Source: Alphaproteobacteria bacterium (lineage in GTDB: Bacteria; Pseudomonadota; Alphaproteobacteria; Micropepsales; Micropepsaceae). Taken from it: a stretch of DNA of 64,000 nt. How positions within the stretch are numbered: the stretch's first letter is position 1; each line of letters opens with the position of its first letter. The stretch spans positions 1 to 64,000 of the forward strand of contig JAFKEW010000054.1 of the NCBI GenBank assembly GCA_017308375.1. Reading direction: 5' to 3'. The notes under the pieces were generated by a model. That model saw only the letters and a program-made list of their open reading frames with translations. It ran no database searches and was not told the origin of the DNA. Shown piece by piece: positions 17,527-26,778 of this stretch. Both the position numbers and the translations under genes were made by a program.

Positions 17527-19071
17527 TCACGGCTGGGGAAGCTTTGCGAGCACGAAATCCTTGCCGCGAAACAAGATCGACAGATCTTTGGGGATCGGAC
17601 TCTGCGGCGGCAGCGCTTCGGGATGGGCGATCAGCATATAGTCATAGTTACGCAGGACCTCCCGGCGAAAGAGACCACGTCTGCGCACGTAGTCAGGATT
17701 CCGCAGCCGCTCAATTGCCGGGCGGAGTTGAATGTTGTGTGGCGTGCTGAAGGCGATTGGTTGTGCTTCCGGGGAAAATGAAATGGATTCGGCAGCCAGA
17801 GGCGGTGTTGTGAATAATGCCGGCACAAAGGCATCGCGCCGAACCACTGCCATGTCGCCGATTTCCAGCTCTGGGATGGAACTGAGGCTCTGTGTACCCG
17901 CGTGCAATGTGTAGAATAACAATTTCGTGCCCTTCGGCAGCATGTCGATTGCCTGCAGGTATTCCGCATATACCGCATCCGAGCGATGCCACATTTGCGC
18001 GATCAGCACTGACCGCACCGCGAACAACGCCAGAAACGCAACGACCAAAGGTTCGCGCCACCAGACACGGGCGTGCTGCCAATCCGCGCTCGCAATGCCA
18101 AGCAACAGTATCATGATGGGCAAGCGCCTGTCCGCACCATAACCACTGAAGAGTTGATCCGGCATCGCCAGATAAACAACGAGCAACACGATCAATGCCG
18201 GGACCATGCGCCGGGAAATTTGCACATGCTTGCGAAACAACCCCCACCCAATCAAGGCCGCAATCACAAGCAGACATCCGACATCGAATACAAGGTGATA
18301 CTGATAGATGACGTCGAAGGGTGCCTCCAGCTTTCGCCAGATCGTTCCCCACCGCGTTTCGGATGCGACGGCTGGCGCACCACTTTCGAACAGAAAGAGA
18401 TATATGGGCAGCAAAAATTGAATGGCTGCAATGGCAACATCGCGGGCCCGCGCATGCCATTGCGGTGATTTTAACAGGTAGTAGAGTTCATAGCCGCCGA
18501 TGACGATGGCGTAGAATCCGAACGCGTATAGATGGCAAATGTAAACAACGAGCGCGCACGGAACGGATGCCGTAACACGCCACCCAGCTCCTTTCGGGCG
18601 TACGGCAACCCAGACCGCAATAGCGAAGAGGGCCATGCCAATACCGAAGGAAAAATTCAGGAGGCCCCATAGAAACATCCGGTGATAGATGAACAGAAAT
18701 GCAAGCAGCGGCCAAACGGACCAGCGGCGATGAAGCGAGAAATGCAGCGCGAGCGTGCCCGCTGCCGTCACCAAGAGCGTTAGCGCAATGAATACCCGCC
18801 CTGCCATTTCAAGAGGCATCCACCGCGACAGAAGGGGCACAATGATATCCATCGCGAGATTGGGCTGGGCGGCCATGACATTGCGGTAATAGAGCTGCAG
18901 CGCTGGCGATTGATCCAGATTGGCTAGAATGTGCATCCGGGCCAGATGATTGGGATAGTCGTTGAGTGGCGGCAATATCGGCAAAAAGACGATTGCGACG
19001 CTCACGCCTGCAAGAACACAGAACAGGAGGGCAATCTGGCCCCAGGTCTCGCCGTAATCGTGATTGTTCAT
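17527..19071 (-). CDS. Polytopic GT-C-like membrane protein
   Basis: About 514 residues with roughly 11 hydrophobic helices. After helix 1 the loop PILPPLNDYPNHLARMHIL contains a paired-acid style element (NDYPNHLAR) like the first periplasmic loop of GT-C enzymes, and the C-terminal 130 residues form a soluble periplasmic domain. This fits a polyprenyl-phosphate-sugar-dependent glycosyltransferase, but no named family is certain. A GTG at 19122 would extend the protein by 17 residues; the ATG at 19071, just before the first helix, is preferred. It is divergent from the HAD-UbiA/GT39 pair across a gap of about 250 bp. Confidence 0.7.
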   Translation of the reverse strand: MNNHDYGETWGQIALLFCVLAGVSVAIVFLPILPPLNDYPNHLARMHILANLDQSPALQLYYRNVMAAQPNLAMDIIVPLLSRWMPLEMAGRVFIALTLLVTAAGTLALHFSLHRRWSVWPLLAFLFIYHRMFLWGLLNFSFGIGMALFAIAVWVAVRPKGAGWRVTASVPCALVVYICHLYAFGFYAIVIGGYELYYLLKSPQWHARARDVAIAAIQFLLPIYLFLFESGAPAVASETRWGTIWRKLEAPFDVIYQYHLVFDVGCLLVIAALIGWGLFRKHVQISRRMVPALIVLLVVYLAMPDQLFSGYGADRRLPIMILLLGIASADWQHARVWWREPLVVAFLALFAVRSVLIAQMWHRSDAVYAEYLQAIDMLPKGTKLLFYTLHAGTQSLSSIPELEIGDMAVVRRDAFVPALFTTPPLAAESISFSPEAQPIAFSTPHNIQLRPAIERLRNPDYVRRRGLFRREVLRNYDYMLIAHPEALPPQSPIPKDLSILFRGKDFVLAKLPQP

Positions 19072-19325
19072 GGCCGCATTCAATCTTGACACCGGAGAGA
19101 GCGCATCAGGGCAGATAAGCACAATCGAAAATCATAAGCCGCGAACTGTGGAGAAAGCACCAGACACCTTTCTGGAATACAGCCTGCTTTACACAGATGG
19201 CCGGTGCCGTCTGTCACAGAATTGAGGCCGACAGAGGGATAACGAAATCTTATCGTGGCGGCTGGAATATCGGCCGCTGTGCCGGTTAAAGGTATAAGTG
19301 TCGTGGCCATATCCGAATTCACCTC

Positions 19326-20825
19326 ATGCCGGTTTTGACCCCTCACATGCAACCGCCACCACAAGCGGCAGATATGCCGTCTCCCGTATCGGCGCGTATC
19401 GGTGGGGAAACGCCGATCTGCGTCGATCTTGACGGGACCGTCATCTTAACCGATTCACTGCACGATTCCGCCGCCGCAGCCGCATTTTCCAACTGGGCGA
19501 CGCTGTGGCAGTTGCCGGGCTGGCTCCTGCGGGGCCGCGCAACGCTGAAACGGAAGCTTGCCGAGCGCTGGCAATTTGACCCAGCCCTGCTCCCCTACAA
19601 CGAAGACCTCATAGCCTTGCTGCGTGCCGAGAAGGCCCGTGGCCGCCGCATCGTCCTTGCCACGGCCAGCGACGAGATCATCGCCCAAAAAATCGCGGCG
19701 CATCTCGGCATTTTTGATGAAATCCTGGCTTCGGACGGGCGCACCAACCTCCGCGGTTCACGCAAAGCCGATGCGCTGTGCGCACGCTTCGGCGCCGGCC
19801 AGTTTGCCTACGCGGGCAATGACGCGCCGGACCACGCTGTTTGGCGGCGCGCCGGTCAGGCCCTTGTCGTCAACGCCAGTAACAGCGTTCGCAAGGCTGC
19901 CGGCAAACAGTATTCCAACGCCGCTTTTATCGGCCAGCGGGCCAATCCGCTTCCCGCATTCGTGCGGGCGCTACGCCCATATCAATGGGTCAAGAACCTG
20001 TTTGTACTGGTGCCGCTGTTCACGTCCGGCGGAATTGCCGATCTTAACGCATGGCTGCAATCACTTGCAGCGCTGGCCGCCTTTTGTGCGGTCGCATCCG
20101 CGATCTACCTGCTGAACGATCTGGGCGATCTGGCTGCGGACCGTGCCCACCCGCGCAAACGCAATCGCCCCTTTGCCAATGGAACTCTTTCGGTCGCATC
20201 GGGCTTGGCCGCAGCACCTGTCCTTGCCCTATTCGGGACAGGGTTGGGCATATGGAGCGGCGCATGGCTTGCGCTTGCCATCTATGCCGCGCTTTCCCTT
20301 GCCTACACGATCCGGCTGAAAGAAGCGCCGCTTGTCGATGTGTTCATTCTCGCCGCGCTCTACACGCTGCGCCTTCAGGGCGGCGGCGAGGCCAGCGGTC
20401 ATCCGGTATCGCTCTGGCTGCTGGGGTTTTCGTCCTTTCTGTTTTTGAGCCTAGCCTTGGTGAAACGCGTTTCCGAGCTTTTGCGGCTGCAGCTATCGGG
20501 TACAGTCAAGAGCGCCGCCCGGCGTGGGTATCACGTACAGGACCAGCAAATTTTGCAGATATTCGGCGTTGGGGCGACTTTTGCCTCAGCAGTGGTTTTG
20601 TCGTTGTACGTTCAAAGCTCCAGCGCCCTTGAAATTTACCACCGGCCCTCGGTTCTCTGGGGTCTCATTCCACTCATGCTGTTCTGGCAATGCCGCCTAT
20701 GGCTATCCACGGCCCGCGGATACATGCACGACGATCCCATCGTCTATGCCGCGCGTGACTGGGTTTCCTGGATGGTTTTCGCATCCGCCGCCGCATTGAT
20801 GATCTTCGCAGGCATCCGCATATGA
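19326..20825 (+). CDS. HAD phosphatase - UbiA prenyltransferase fusion (DPPR synthase-like)
   Basis: A 499-residue two-domain protein. Residues 30-200 are a HAD phosphatase (CVDLDGTVILTDS with nucleophile D34 and acid D36; VLATASDE; GNDAPDHAVW). Residues 210-499 are a polytopic UbiA prenyltransferase with N264-D265 and the block ADRAHPRKRNRP (271-282), which matches decaprenyl-phosphate phosphoribosyltransferase rather than quinone-type UbiA; LAYTIRLKEAPLVDV is the second motif. It should make polyprenyl-phosphoryl-pentose phosphate, and the HAD part could remove the 5'-phosphate. Its stop overlaps the GT39-like gene by four bases, implying that the lipid-linked pentose feeds that enzyme. Confidence 0.87.
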   Translation: MPVLTPHMQPPPQAADMPSPVSARIGGETPICVDLDGTVILTDSLHDSAAAAAFSNWATLWQLPGWLLRGRATLKRKLAERWQFDPALLPYNEDLIALLRAEKARGRRIVLATASDEIIAQKIAAHLGIFDEILASDGRTNLRGSRKADALCARFGAGQFAYAGNDAPDHAVWRRAGQALVVNASNSVRKAAGKQYSNAAFIGQRANPLPAFVRALRPYQWVKNLFVLVPLFTSGGIADLNAWLQSLAALAAFCAVASAIYLLNDLGDLAADRAHPRKRNRPFANGTLSVASGLAAAPVLALFGTGLGIWSGAWLALAIYAALSLAYTIRLKEAPLVDVFILAALYTLRLQGGGEASGHPVSLWLLGFSSFLFLSLALVKRVSELLRLQLSGTVKSAARRGYHVQDQQILQIFGVGATFASAVVLSLYVQSSSALEIYHRPSVLWGLIPLMLFWQCRLWLSTARGYMHDDPIVYAARDWVSWMVFASAAALMIFAGIRI

Positions 20826-22438
20826 CAAAGACCACCGAACGCTTCGCCGCGGCTGCCATTTTTGCCGTCGGTATTCTGCTGCTTTATTTGACGGCACCCC
20901 ACCATGGCGAATTCTGGTGGAGCGACTCTCCACGCCACGCGCTGAACGGTGCCTTCCTTAAAGATTTCTTTGCCACCTTGCCGCATGACCCAAAAGCCTG
21001 GGCGATGCAGTATTATGTCCAATATCCAGCTCTTACGATCCTGTTCTATCCGCCCCTGTTCTACGTCATTCTTGCGCCGGCCTATGCCATTTTCGGCGTC
21101 TCGCAGAGCACGGCACTTGCCGTGGTTCTGCTGCACTATTTTGCGCTTTCCTATGGCCTTTACGTGTTGTCGCGGCGTTGGACCGGCCCAATCGCGGCAA
21201 TTGCTATCGGTCTTTCGGCCATGGCCGTGCCGGGCATCGCACTCTGGGGCCGCCAAGTCATGCTGGAAATACCATCGCTGGCATTTGCCGTGTGGGCGAT
21301 GGTTGCTCTTCAACAATACACAGAAAAGGCGCGGCCGGCACTGCTCTATGTCTGCGTTTTTCTTTTGCTCTGTGCCTCCTACACAAAGCTGAATGCGGCT
21401 TTCCTGTTCCCCGTACTGGCGGTGACAATCCTGTGGCAGTACGGCACCAAAGCTTTGCGTGACAAGCACGTCTGGCTGGCTGCAATCCTTGCCGTTGTCG
21501 GCCTAATTCCCATGGCCGTTCTCACGTTGAAATTCGGCAGCGCGAATGTTCAATCGGTTGTCAGCATTCCGCACGCCCGCGCCGCCCGCGACACGCTTTC
21601 GGGCTGGATCTGGTATCTGCGCCATTTCCCGGAGTTGATCGGCTGGCCGCTCCTGCTTCTGGCCGGCGTAGCGGCGGCCTTCGCCATCGCGAAACGAAAT
21701 ATTGCAAAACTTTCCCGATCCGATGCGGTACTTCTCATTTCATGGTTCTCGATCGTCTATCTTGTACTTTCCCTGATCGATCTGAAGGAAGCACGGCACG
21801 CACTTCTGATCCTTCCGCCATTGCTTGTCGCTGCCGGCCTCATACTTCCAGCGTTATTGCCCGCCCGGCGCGCGGGAGAAATGCTGTTCGCACTATTCGT
21901 GCTTGGAACCGGAATCTACACGTGGAAATACGCACCCGTTCCAACGATCAGCGGATATCGCGAGGCTGCACAATGGATCGCCCGGCACGCACCGCAGAAT
22001 GCCGTGGTTGTTTTTTCCGGTAAACGCGATGGCTCCTACATCTTCAATATGCGCACGCTTGAGAACCGGCGCGATATCACAACCGTTCGCAGCGACAAAT
22101 TGCTGCTCGGTATTTCCATCCGGCGCGATCTGGGGGTGACGCAAAAAGACGTAGGCGAAGCCCAAATTGCGAGAATGCTCGATGATGACGGCGTTTCCTA
22201 TGTCGTCGCGCAGGACGATTTCTGGACCGATCTCGCCGTCATGAAACGGTTTCAGGATGTGCTGCGCAGCCCCCATTTCAAGGAAGTTGCGGCCATTCCC
22301 GTAGTAGCAAACATCCCCACTCCCGATCGTATGTTGCGCATTTATCGAAACCTCGGAGACGTCAATCCGTACCCTGGCATGATCGAACTGCAACTTCAGA
22401 TCATCGGGCGCGACGTGAAGGGCAAAATCGGCAAATAG
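20822..22438 (+). CDS. GT39/ArnT-like polytopic glycosyltransferase
   Basis: A 538-residue protein with about 10-11 helices in the first 350 residues and a soluble periplasmic C-terminal domain. The first loop has WWSDSPRHALNG, with the Asp used by GT-C enzymes, followed by PALTILFYPPLFYVIL typical of ArnT/PMT relatives. It should transfer a sugar from polyprenyl phosphate to an acceptor in the periplasm. The ATGA overlap with the HAD-UbiA gene ties it to that donor pathway. It converges with the Tat-exported protein gene 14 bp away, with no clear terminator between. Confidence 0.85.
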   Translation: MTKTTERFAAAAIFAVGILLLYLTAPHHGEFWWSDSPRHALNGAFLKDFFATLPHDPKAWAMQYYVQYPALTILFYPPLFYVILAPAYAIFGVSQSTALAVVLLHYFALSYGLYVLSRRWTGPIAAIAIGLSAMAVPGIALWGRQVMLEIPSLAFAVWAMVALQQYTEKARPALLYVCVFLLLCASYTKLNAAFLFPVLAVTILWQYGTKALRDKHVWLAAILAVVGLIPMAVLTLKFGSANVQSVVSIPHARAARDTLSGWIWYLRHFPELIGWPLLLLAGVAAAFAIAKRNIAKLSRSDAVLLISWFSIVYLVLSLIDLKEARHALLILPPLLVAAGLILPALLPARRAGEMLFALFVLGTGIYTWKYAPVPTISGYREAAQWIARHAPQNAVVVFSGKRDGSYIFNMRTLENRRDITTVRSDKLLLGISIRRDLGVTQKDVGEAQIARMLDDDGVSYVVAQDDFWTDLAVMKRFQDVLRSPHFKEVAAIPVVANIPTPDRMLRIYRNLGDVNPYPGMIELQLQIIGRDVKGKIGK

Positions 22439-22452
22439 CCCGGCAGGTCAGA

Positions 22453-24360
22453 TCAGACGCCTTTGTAGCTGTCGCGATAAGGCACGCGGCATCCTGCGCG
22501 GCTCATCGCTTCCGTCAGCCACGCCAGCAATGGCCGCGTCTCCGGAATCAGTGGCGCAGCAAGTGTTAAAACGGCGAACAAATGCGCGATGTATTCCGCC
22601 GACTGCACTTGCAAGCTACCGTCCGAAGAATCCGTAATGTTATTAATTCGTGCCAGTTCTGCCCAATCCTTGGGAGGTACGATCGAGACCGTGAACGAAT
22701 CCCCGCGAACAAACGGAACGGATCCAGCATTGACTGTAAAACGCGGCCCATATCCGCTACTGTATGGCTTCCCTACAGTTCCTTTTCCTGGCGCATCATT
22801 TCGCCCGTCGGGCCGAACGACCTTAAATGTATTACTGTCCATAAAGGTCAGGGTGTAATTGCCAAGTACGGGCGTCGCACGTTCTCCGTAACGACCACTT
22901 TCAATAATACTTCCGTTTCCGCTGTTGCCAGACTTGGCGGAAATGTGTTGGGCATACCATTGAATGAAGTAAATCGTAGGATGAGTCCGTGGCCAGCCTG
23001 ATGTCCCATTGACCCGATTGATATCTGACTGGATTTTCCAATCGAGAACTGGCCGCCATCCCGGAAACCGCCCAATGCGTTGCATCATGGCCAGCACGCC
23101 ACAGAGATAGTCCTCCTGCCACCATCCCATGGCTGTGCGTGATGTGCCGGAGAAGAATCGCTGCGTCTTCGCGTCTGTGCCATGCACGAAACCACTCATT
23201 ATCCAGGACAGATTTCGGTCCAGCACATTCTTCCAAAACGACTTCGGCAAAAGCATCGTGGATTTTATCTGATCTGCCGCGAGATAACAGAACACCACGG
23301 ATCGAAGCATCCAGGCATAGCCGCGTGTCTGCAATCTATCGAAGATATAGCTCTTGCTACCGTCCTGATTGTGCTCACCGCCCAGATAAAAATTGATCTG
23401 ATACTGCAGTTCCTCCGCGTGATACGGATCGCCGGTTGAAAGGAACGGTATGTAGGACAAGCAGGGATGATGCGCATCCTCGGGCCTCAGAAACTTGCCC
23501 ATGTAATTCTTTTCGTTTTTCATTACGAAAAAGGGCGGAGTGGACGTTTGCGTGCTGTAGGTCGTCGCAGTCGGCCAATCATTCCAGTTGAGAATAGCTT
23601 TTGTATGTGGATCATTGATGTGCCACGGCCCTGTGGCGGAGGCTTCCGCCCAGGTCATCATCGAAGCATAGGCCGTGTCATCACCGGTCGCCATGTAAGC
23701 AGATGTGATTTCCGGATTTTGTCCGATATCGCCACGCTCACCGGTTTGCCCCATGAACGGCGTGATACTCGATATCTCCATAACCCAATATGGTGGCGCG
23801 GGAAGCGGCATGCGGCCCGTAAGCGGGGTGGTTGCGTACTCCACTGACAGACCGGCCTTGACGATATCGGCAGGTTTGCGCACCTGCGGGCGGACATGAC
23901 TGGCCCAGCGCCAGCGCGCCAGCCAGAAGTGATAGCCGACATCGACCTTATCCAGTGCCTTCCCATCTGCAAAAATTTCGAATGTGTATGGTCCCGTGGT
24001 AGCAGGGTCGCTGTGCAGGGGATCGCCATAAAGAACCACGGCTTCAATGCGCTTGCTGTTCCGGTCCGGCCGCAAATAAATCGAAAACAGGCTGCCCGGC
24101 ATGGTCACCAGAACATTGCGCTGTACGATATTGGCGAACGGCACGTTGAAGTCGCCAAGGTCCCTGCCGTTCGCGCCGGAAAATTCCTGTACCTTTCCAT
24201 CGGGAAACGTCAGCTTCACACGCAATCGTGACGGATCGATACCTGGACCACCGGGCGGAGTATCAGCCGCTGAGCTTGCCGTCATTGTCTGCTGAAACAG
24301 CGTAGCGCCAGCGGCAATCGCGACACCTGCGGTGTGAAGAAAACGACGCCTGGTATCCAT
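22453..24360 (-). CDS. Tat-exported protein of unknown function with embedded phage-type beta domain
   Basis: From the ATG at 24360, preceded by AGGGGAG nine bases upstream, the protein has 635 residues. Residues 4-30 (RRRFLHTAGVAIAAGATLF) are a twin-arginine signal. The middle third is Trp/Tyr-rich and helical, like a carbohydrate-active alpha/alpha barrel (MGWWQEDYLCGVLAMMQRIG), but no family is recognised. Residues about 475-570 (NYTLTFMDSNTFKVVRPDG ... RGDSFTVSIV) resemble a beta domain that is common in phage virion proteins. A rarer start at 24447 would place extra residues ahead of the signal and is unlikely. It is divergent from the beta-propeller gene. Confidence 0.75.
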   Translation of the reverse strand: MDTRRRFLHTAGVAIAAGATLFQQTMTASSAADTPPGGPGIDPSRLRVKLTFPDGKVQEFSGANGRDLGDFNVPFANIVQRNVLVTMPGSLFSIYLRPDRNSKRIEAVVLYGDPLHSDPATTGPYTFEIFADGKALDKVDVGYHFWLARWRWASHVRPQVRKPADIVKAGLSVEYATTPLTGRMPLPAPPYWVMEISSITPFMGQTGERGDIGQNPEITSAYMATGDDTAYASMMTWAEASATGPWHINDPHTKAILNWNDWPTATTYSTQTSTPPFFVMKNEKNYMGKFLRPEDAHHPCLSYIPFLSTGDPYHAEELQYQINFYLGGEHNQDGSKSYIFDRLQTRGYAWMLRSVVFCYLAADQIKSTMLLPKSFWKNVLDRNLSWIMSGFVHGTDAKTQRFFSGTSRTAMGWWQEDYLCGVLAMMQRIGRFPGWRPVLDWKIQSDINRVNGTSGWPRTHPTIYFIQWYAQHISAKSGNSGNGSIIESGRYGERATPVLGNYTLTFMDSNTFKVVRPDGRNDAPGKGTVGKPYSSGYGPRFTVNAGSVPFVRGDSFTVSIVPPKDWAELARINNITDSSDGSLQVQSAEYIAHLFAVLTLAAPLIPETRPLLAWLTEAMSRAGCRVPYRDSYKGV

Positions 24361-24518
24361 CAAAGCTTCTCCCCTGACTACAACACGCCGGATGGCCTTC
24401 ATCTCGCCGGTTCGTACGGCGGCACGCCGGATTGCATACGCGCCCATTTCAACACATTGACTTGCGCTGCGGGACAGCGAAGCCTGTCGACGTTATCGGC
24501 TCAACCCCGGACCGTACA

Positions 24519-25775
24519 ATGATTCAATCCACATGGCTCAAACGCCAGCGCCATATGGCGGCATGGTTTCCAATGCTCGTGGCTCTTTTGTGTGCAGGCG
24601 GCCCGCTTGCTGCGGCCGAGGCTGCGCCCGGTATCCGGCATGACGTGGAAGCCGGCGCGATGCCGGCACCAAACACGACCAGGCCCACCGATATCGACGC
24701 CTCTTTCGTGCCGCGGCCCAAAGGCATCCTGCCATCGGTACCAAAAGGTTTTGTCATCGCGCCCTTCGCATCCGATGGCCTGAAACATGTTCGCGCGCTG
24801 ACCACCGCACCAGACGGCGACGTATTCCTGGCGGAACAGGGCCCAGGCCTCATCACACTGTTGCGGGACAGCGACGGTGACGGCAAGGCCGATCTGATCA
24901 CCACCTTCGCCAAGGGATTTTCACAACCTTACGGAATTGCAATGCACGATGGCGCGCTCTACGTCGCCGATCTGCGGGCGGTTTGGCGGTTGCCCTACCG
25001 CACCGGTGCGTTGAGGCCCACGGGCCCCGCCCAGCGGATCACAGCCGCGCCGGATTTGCGGCCGGACGGCTGGCACACGACGCGGGACATCGTGTTTGAC
25101 CGCAAGGGGCAGCTTTTCCTTGCGATCGGCTCGCGCGGGGATGTGCTGGAAGCCCCGCCGCCGGACGCGACGGTTCAGCTCGTACAGCCGGACGGCACGA
25201 TGCGGACATTTGCCAGCGGTCTTCGCAATCCAGCGGGAATGGCGATCCAGCCCGGAACAGGCGATCTCTGGGTCACGGTCAATGAACGCGACAAGCTGGG
25301 CGGAGCCTTGCCGCCCGATTTCCTGACCAGGGTAGAGAGGGGGGACTTCTATGGCTGGCCCTACGCCTATGCCGGGCCACATCCGGATCCGGTCTTCGGG
25401 GCCAGGCGCCCGGACCTTGTCGCCAAAACCCGGACGCCGGATGTGCTGTTTGAGGCCCATTCGGCACCACTGGGCGTCGTGTTCTACGAGGGAGCTCAAT
25501 TTCCCGCGCCCTATCGCGGCGATGCCTTTGTGGCGCTGCACGGGTCCGGCCCTTATGGCGCGCCCGATGGCTACAAGGTGGTGCGTGTCCATTTCGCAGG
25601 CGGGCGGCCGGTTGGCGGATACGAGGATTTTGTCACCGGTTTTTCCAACAACAAGGCCGGCGATTTGCGGGTTTGGGGAACCCCGTGCGGGTTGGCGATC
25701 GCTAAAGATGGCAGCCTCCTGATTGGTGACGACAAAGGGCGCACAATATGGCGCGTGTCCTATATAGGACACTGA
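24519..25775 (+). CDS. PQQ-type sorbosone/glucose dehydrogenase-like beta-propeller protein
   Basis: About 418 residues. The N terminus has a basic stretch (KRQR) and a hydrophobic core ending in AAAEA, a Sec signal peptide, so the protein is periplasmic. The rest is a beta-propeller with family hallmarks: PKGFVIAPFASDGLKHVRAL, LLRDSDGDGKADLI, HTTRDIVFDRKGQLFLAIGS, GLRNPAGMAIQPGTGDLWVTVNERD, and GDFYGWPYAYAG. These match the L-sorbosone dehydrogenase/GDH family, which oxidises sugars with pyrroloquinoline quinone. No PQQ synthesis genes are in the window. The start at 24519 lacks a strong ribosome site; the ATG at 24555 is an alternative. Confidence 0.82.
   Translation: MIQSTWLKRQRHMAAWFPMLVALLCAGGPLAAAEAAPGIRHDVEAGAMPAPNTTRPTDIDASFVPRPKGILPSVPKGFVIAPFASDGLKHVRALTTAPDGDVFLAEQGPGLITLLRDSDGDGKADLITTFAKGFSQPYGIAMHDGALYVADLRAVWRLPYRTGALRPTGPAQRITAAPDLRPDGWHTTRDIVFDRKGQLFLAIGSRGDVLEAPPPDATVQLVQPDGTMRTFASGLRNPAGMAIQPGTGDLWVTVNERDKLGGALPPDFLTRVERGDFYGWPYAYAGPHPDPVFGARRPDLVAKTRTPDVLFEAHSAPLGVVFYEGAQFPAPYRGDAFVALHGSGPYGAPDGYKVVRVHFAGGRPVGGYEDFVTGFSNNKAGDLRVWGTPCGLAIAKDGSLLIGDDKGRTIWRVSYIGH
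25755..25772. repeat. Perfect 18-bp palindrome over the last codons of the beta-propeller gene
   Basis: GTGTCCTATATAGGACAC reads the same on both strands. It covers the codons for the last six residues and ends just before the TGA stop. A second weak dyad (AATAGG/CCTATT) follows at 25776-25795. The pair could act as a transcription end or a protein site; no T-run follows. Confidence 0.6.
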
Positions 25776-25999
25776 AATAGGATTTACAACCTATTCTGTC
25801 GATCCGCAGATTCAGAACCTGTGCATATTTCCGCGCGCCAGGCCTCATCCTCATTCGTTTGGAGAAATTGATAAAATTCTGGGTGTTATGGTTGATAACA
25901 CCATGATCGGGACCTATTCCAGGTTTCTTGCCTCAGCAGTGTCAAATCTTCTTACAGCTCCGAAAACCGACCCACGCAAAACGCTTGGTTTGCCCGGCA

Positions 26000-26015
26000 T
26001 GGCACAGAAGTTGCT
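26000..26015 (+). promoter_or_regulatory. Sigma-54 (-24/-12) promoter of PEP-CTERM gene
   Basis: TGGCAC-N5-TTGCT, with GG and GC separated by ten bases, is a full match to the RpoN consensus. It lies 40 bp before the ATG of the DUF4114 PEP-CTERM gene. A dyad with GGTGTTA/TAACACC arms at 25882-25902, about 100 bp upstream, could bind the activator. Confidence 0.8.
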
Positions 26016-26054
26016 GTCTGATTAGGGTAAATGTTTGCGTACGAGGAGCGGACG

Positions 26055-26696
26055 ATGCGGAAACTAGGACTTCTTACCTTGGCGGCGCCTTTGGCGCTCG
26101 GGTTCTTTGGCGTGGCGAATGCCGCTCCGATCACCACCCCCCCACCGGCACTGACCGCTACGGGCGATGTGCAGGCGGTTTATGTGTTCGCAGACGCGGG
26201 AGACACAAGCGTTCTCGGCGAAACTGCGCCGATCGCGTTCCCGCAGATATTCTGCAACCATAGCACGGGCGGATGCACAGGCGGCTCAGCCGGAAATACC
26301 GTTGACTTGGGCATTCAGGCTGGCGGCCTTGTGTTCAGCCTGGACAACCTCACCAAAGGAACATCCTATCTCAGCAACGTCGCTGACGCCGATGGCAACT
26401 TCCACGCGCTGATAACGACCAATTATGCCGATTTTGGCGTAGGCTCTCTCCCGGGTGCGGTTGATGCCTATATTTCAGGCCTTCCAGTCGGAACCACGGT
26501 TACCTTTGTCGGTTGGGAAGATCGCAACGAAGCACAGAATAGCGATTTCGACTACAACGACCTGATCTTCGCCTTCACCAACACGACGACTACGCCACCG
26601 GTTCCGACACCGGAACCCGCGACCCTGTCACTGCTGGGTGCAGGTATCCTCGGCTTCGCAGCCATGCGCCGCCGTCAGCGCCGCAAAAGCGCCTGA
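26055..26696 (+). CDS. PEP-CTERM sorting-domain protein with DUF4114
   Basis: A 213-residue exported protein. The start at 26055 is set by GAGGAG six bases upstream; the signal peptide is RKLGLLTLAAPLALGFFGVANA. The body contains GWEDRNEAQNSDFDYNDLIF-type sequence, the signature of DUF4114. The C terminus has the PEP motif (PTPEPATLSLL), a hydrophobic helix and an Arg-rich tail (RRRQRRK), the substrate tag for exosortase A, which is encoded at 31802-33346. It should be cleaved and anchored at the surface with the exopolysaccharide. Driven by a sigma-54 promoter and closed by a strong terminator. Confidence 0.92.
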   Translation: MRKLGLLTLAAPLALGFFGVANAAPITTPPPALTATGDVQAVYVFADAGDTSVLGETAPIAFPQIFCNHSTGGCTGGSAGNTVDLGIQAGGLVFSLDNLTKGTSYLSNVADADGNFHALITTNYADFGVGSLPGAVDAYISGLPVGTTVTFVGWEDRNEAQNSDFDYNDLIFAFTNTTTTPPVPTPEPATLSLLGAGILGFAAMRRRQRRKSA

Positions 26697-26719
26697 GCCA
26701 GGCACGGTAAAAGCTTAAG

Positions 26720-26751
26720 AAAAGCGGCACCTTAACCGGTGCCGCTTTTTT
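26720..26751 (+). terminator. Rho-independent terminator
   Basis: A 12-bp perfect stem (AAAAGCGGCACC with GGTGCCGCTTTT) around a six-base loop, ending in a T-run, 23 bp after the PEP-CTERM stop. The A-run on the other side means it can also end the leftward deacetylase transcript's antisense partner. Confidence 0.9.
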
Positions 26752-26778
26752 ATTGCCCACGCCCTCGCCGCACAACAG

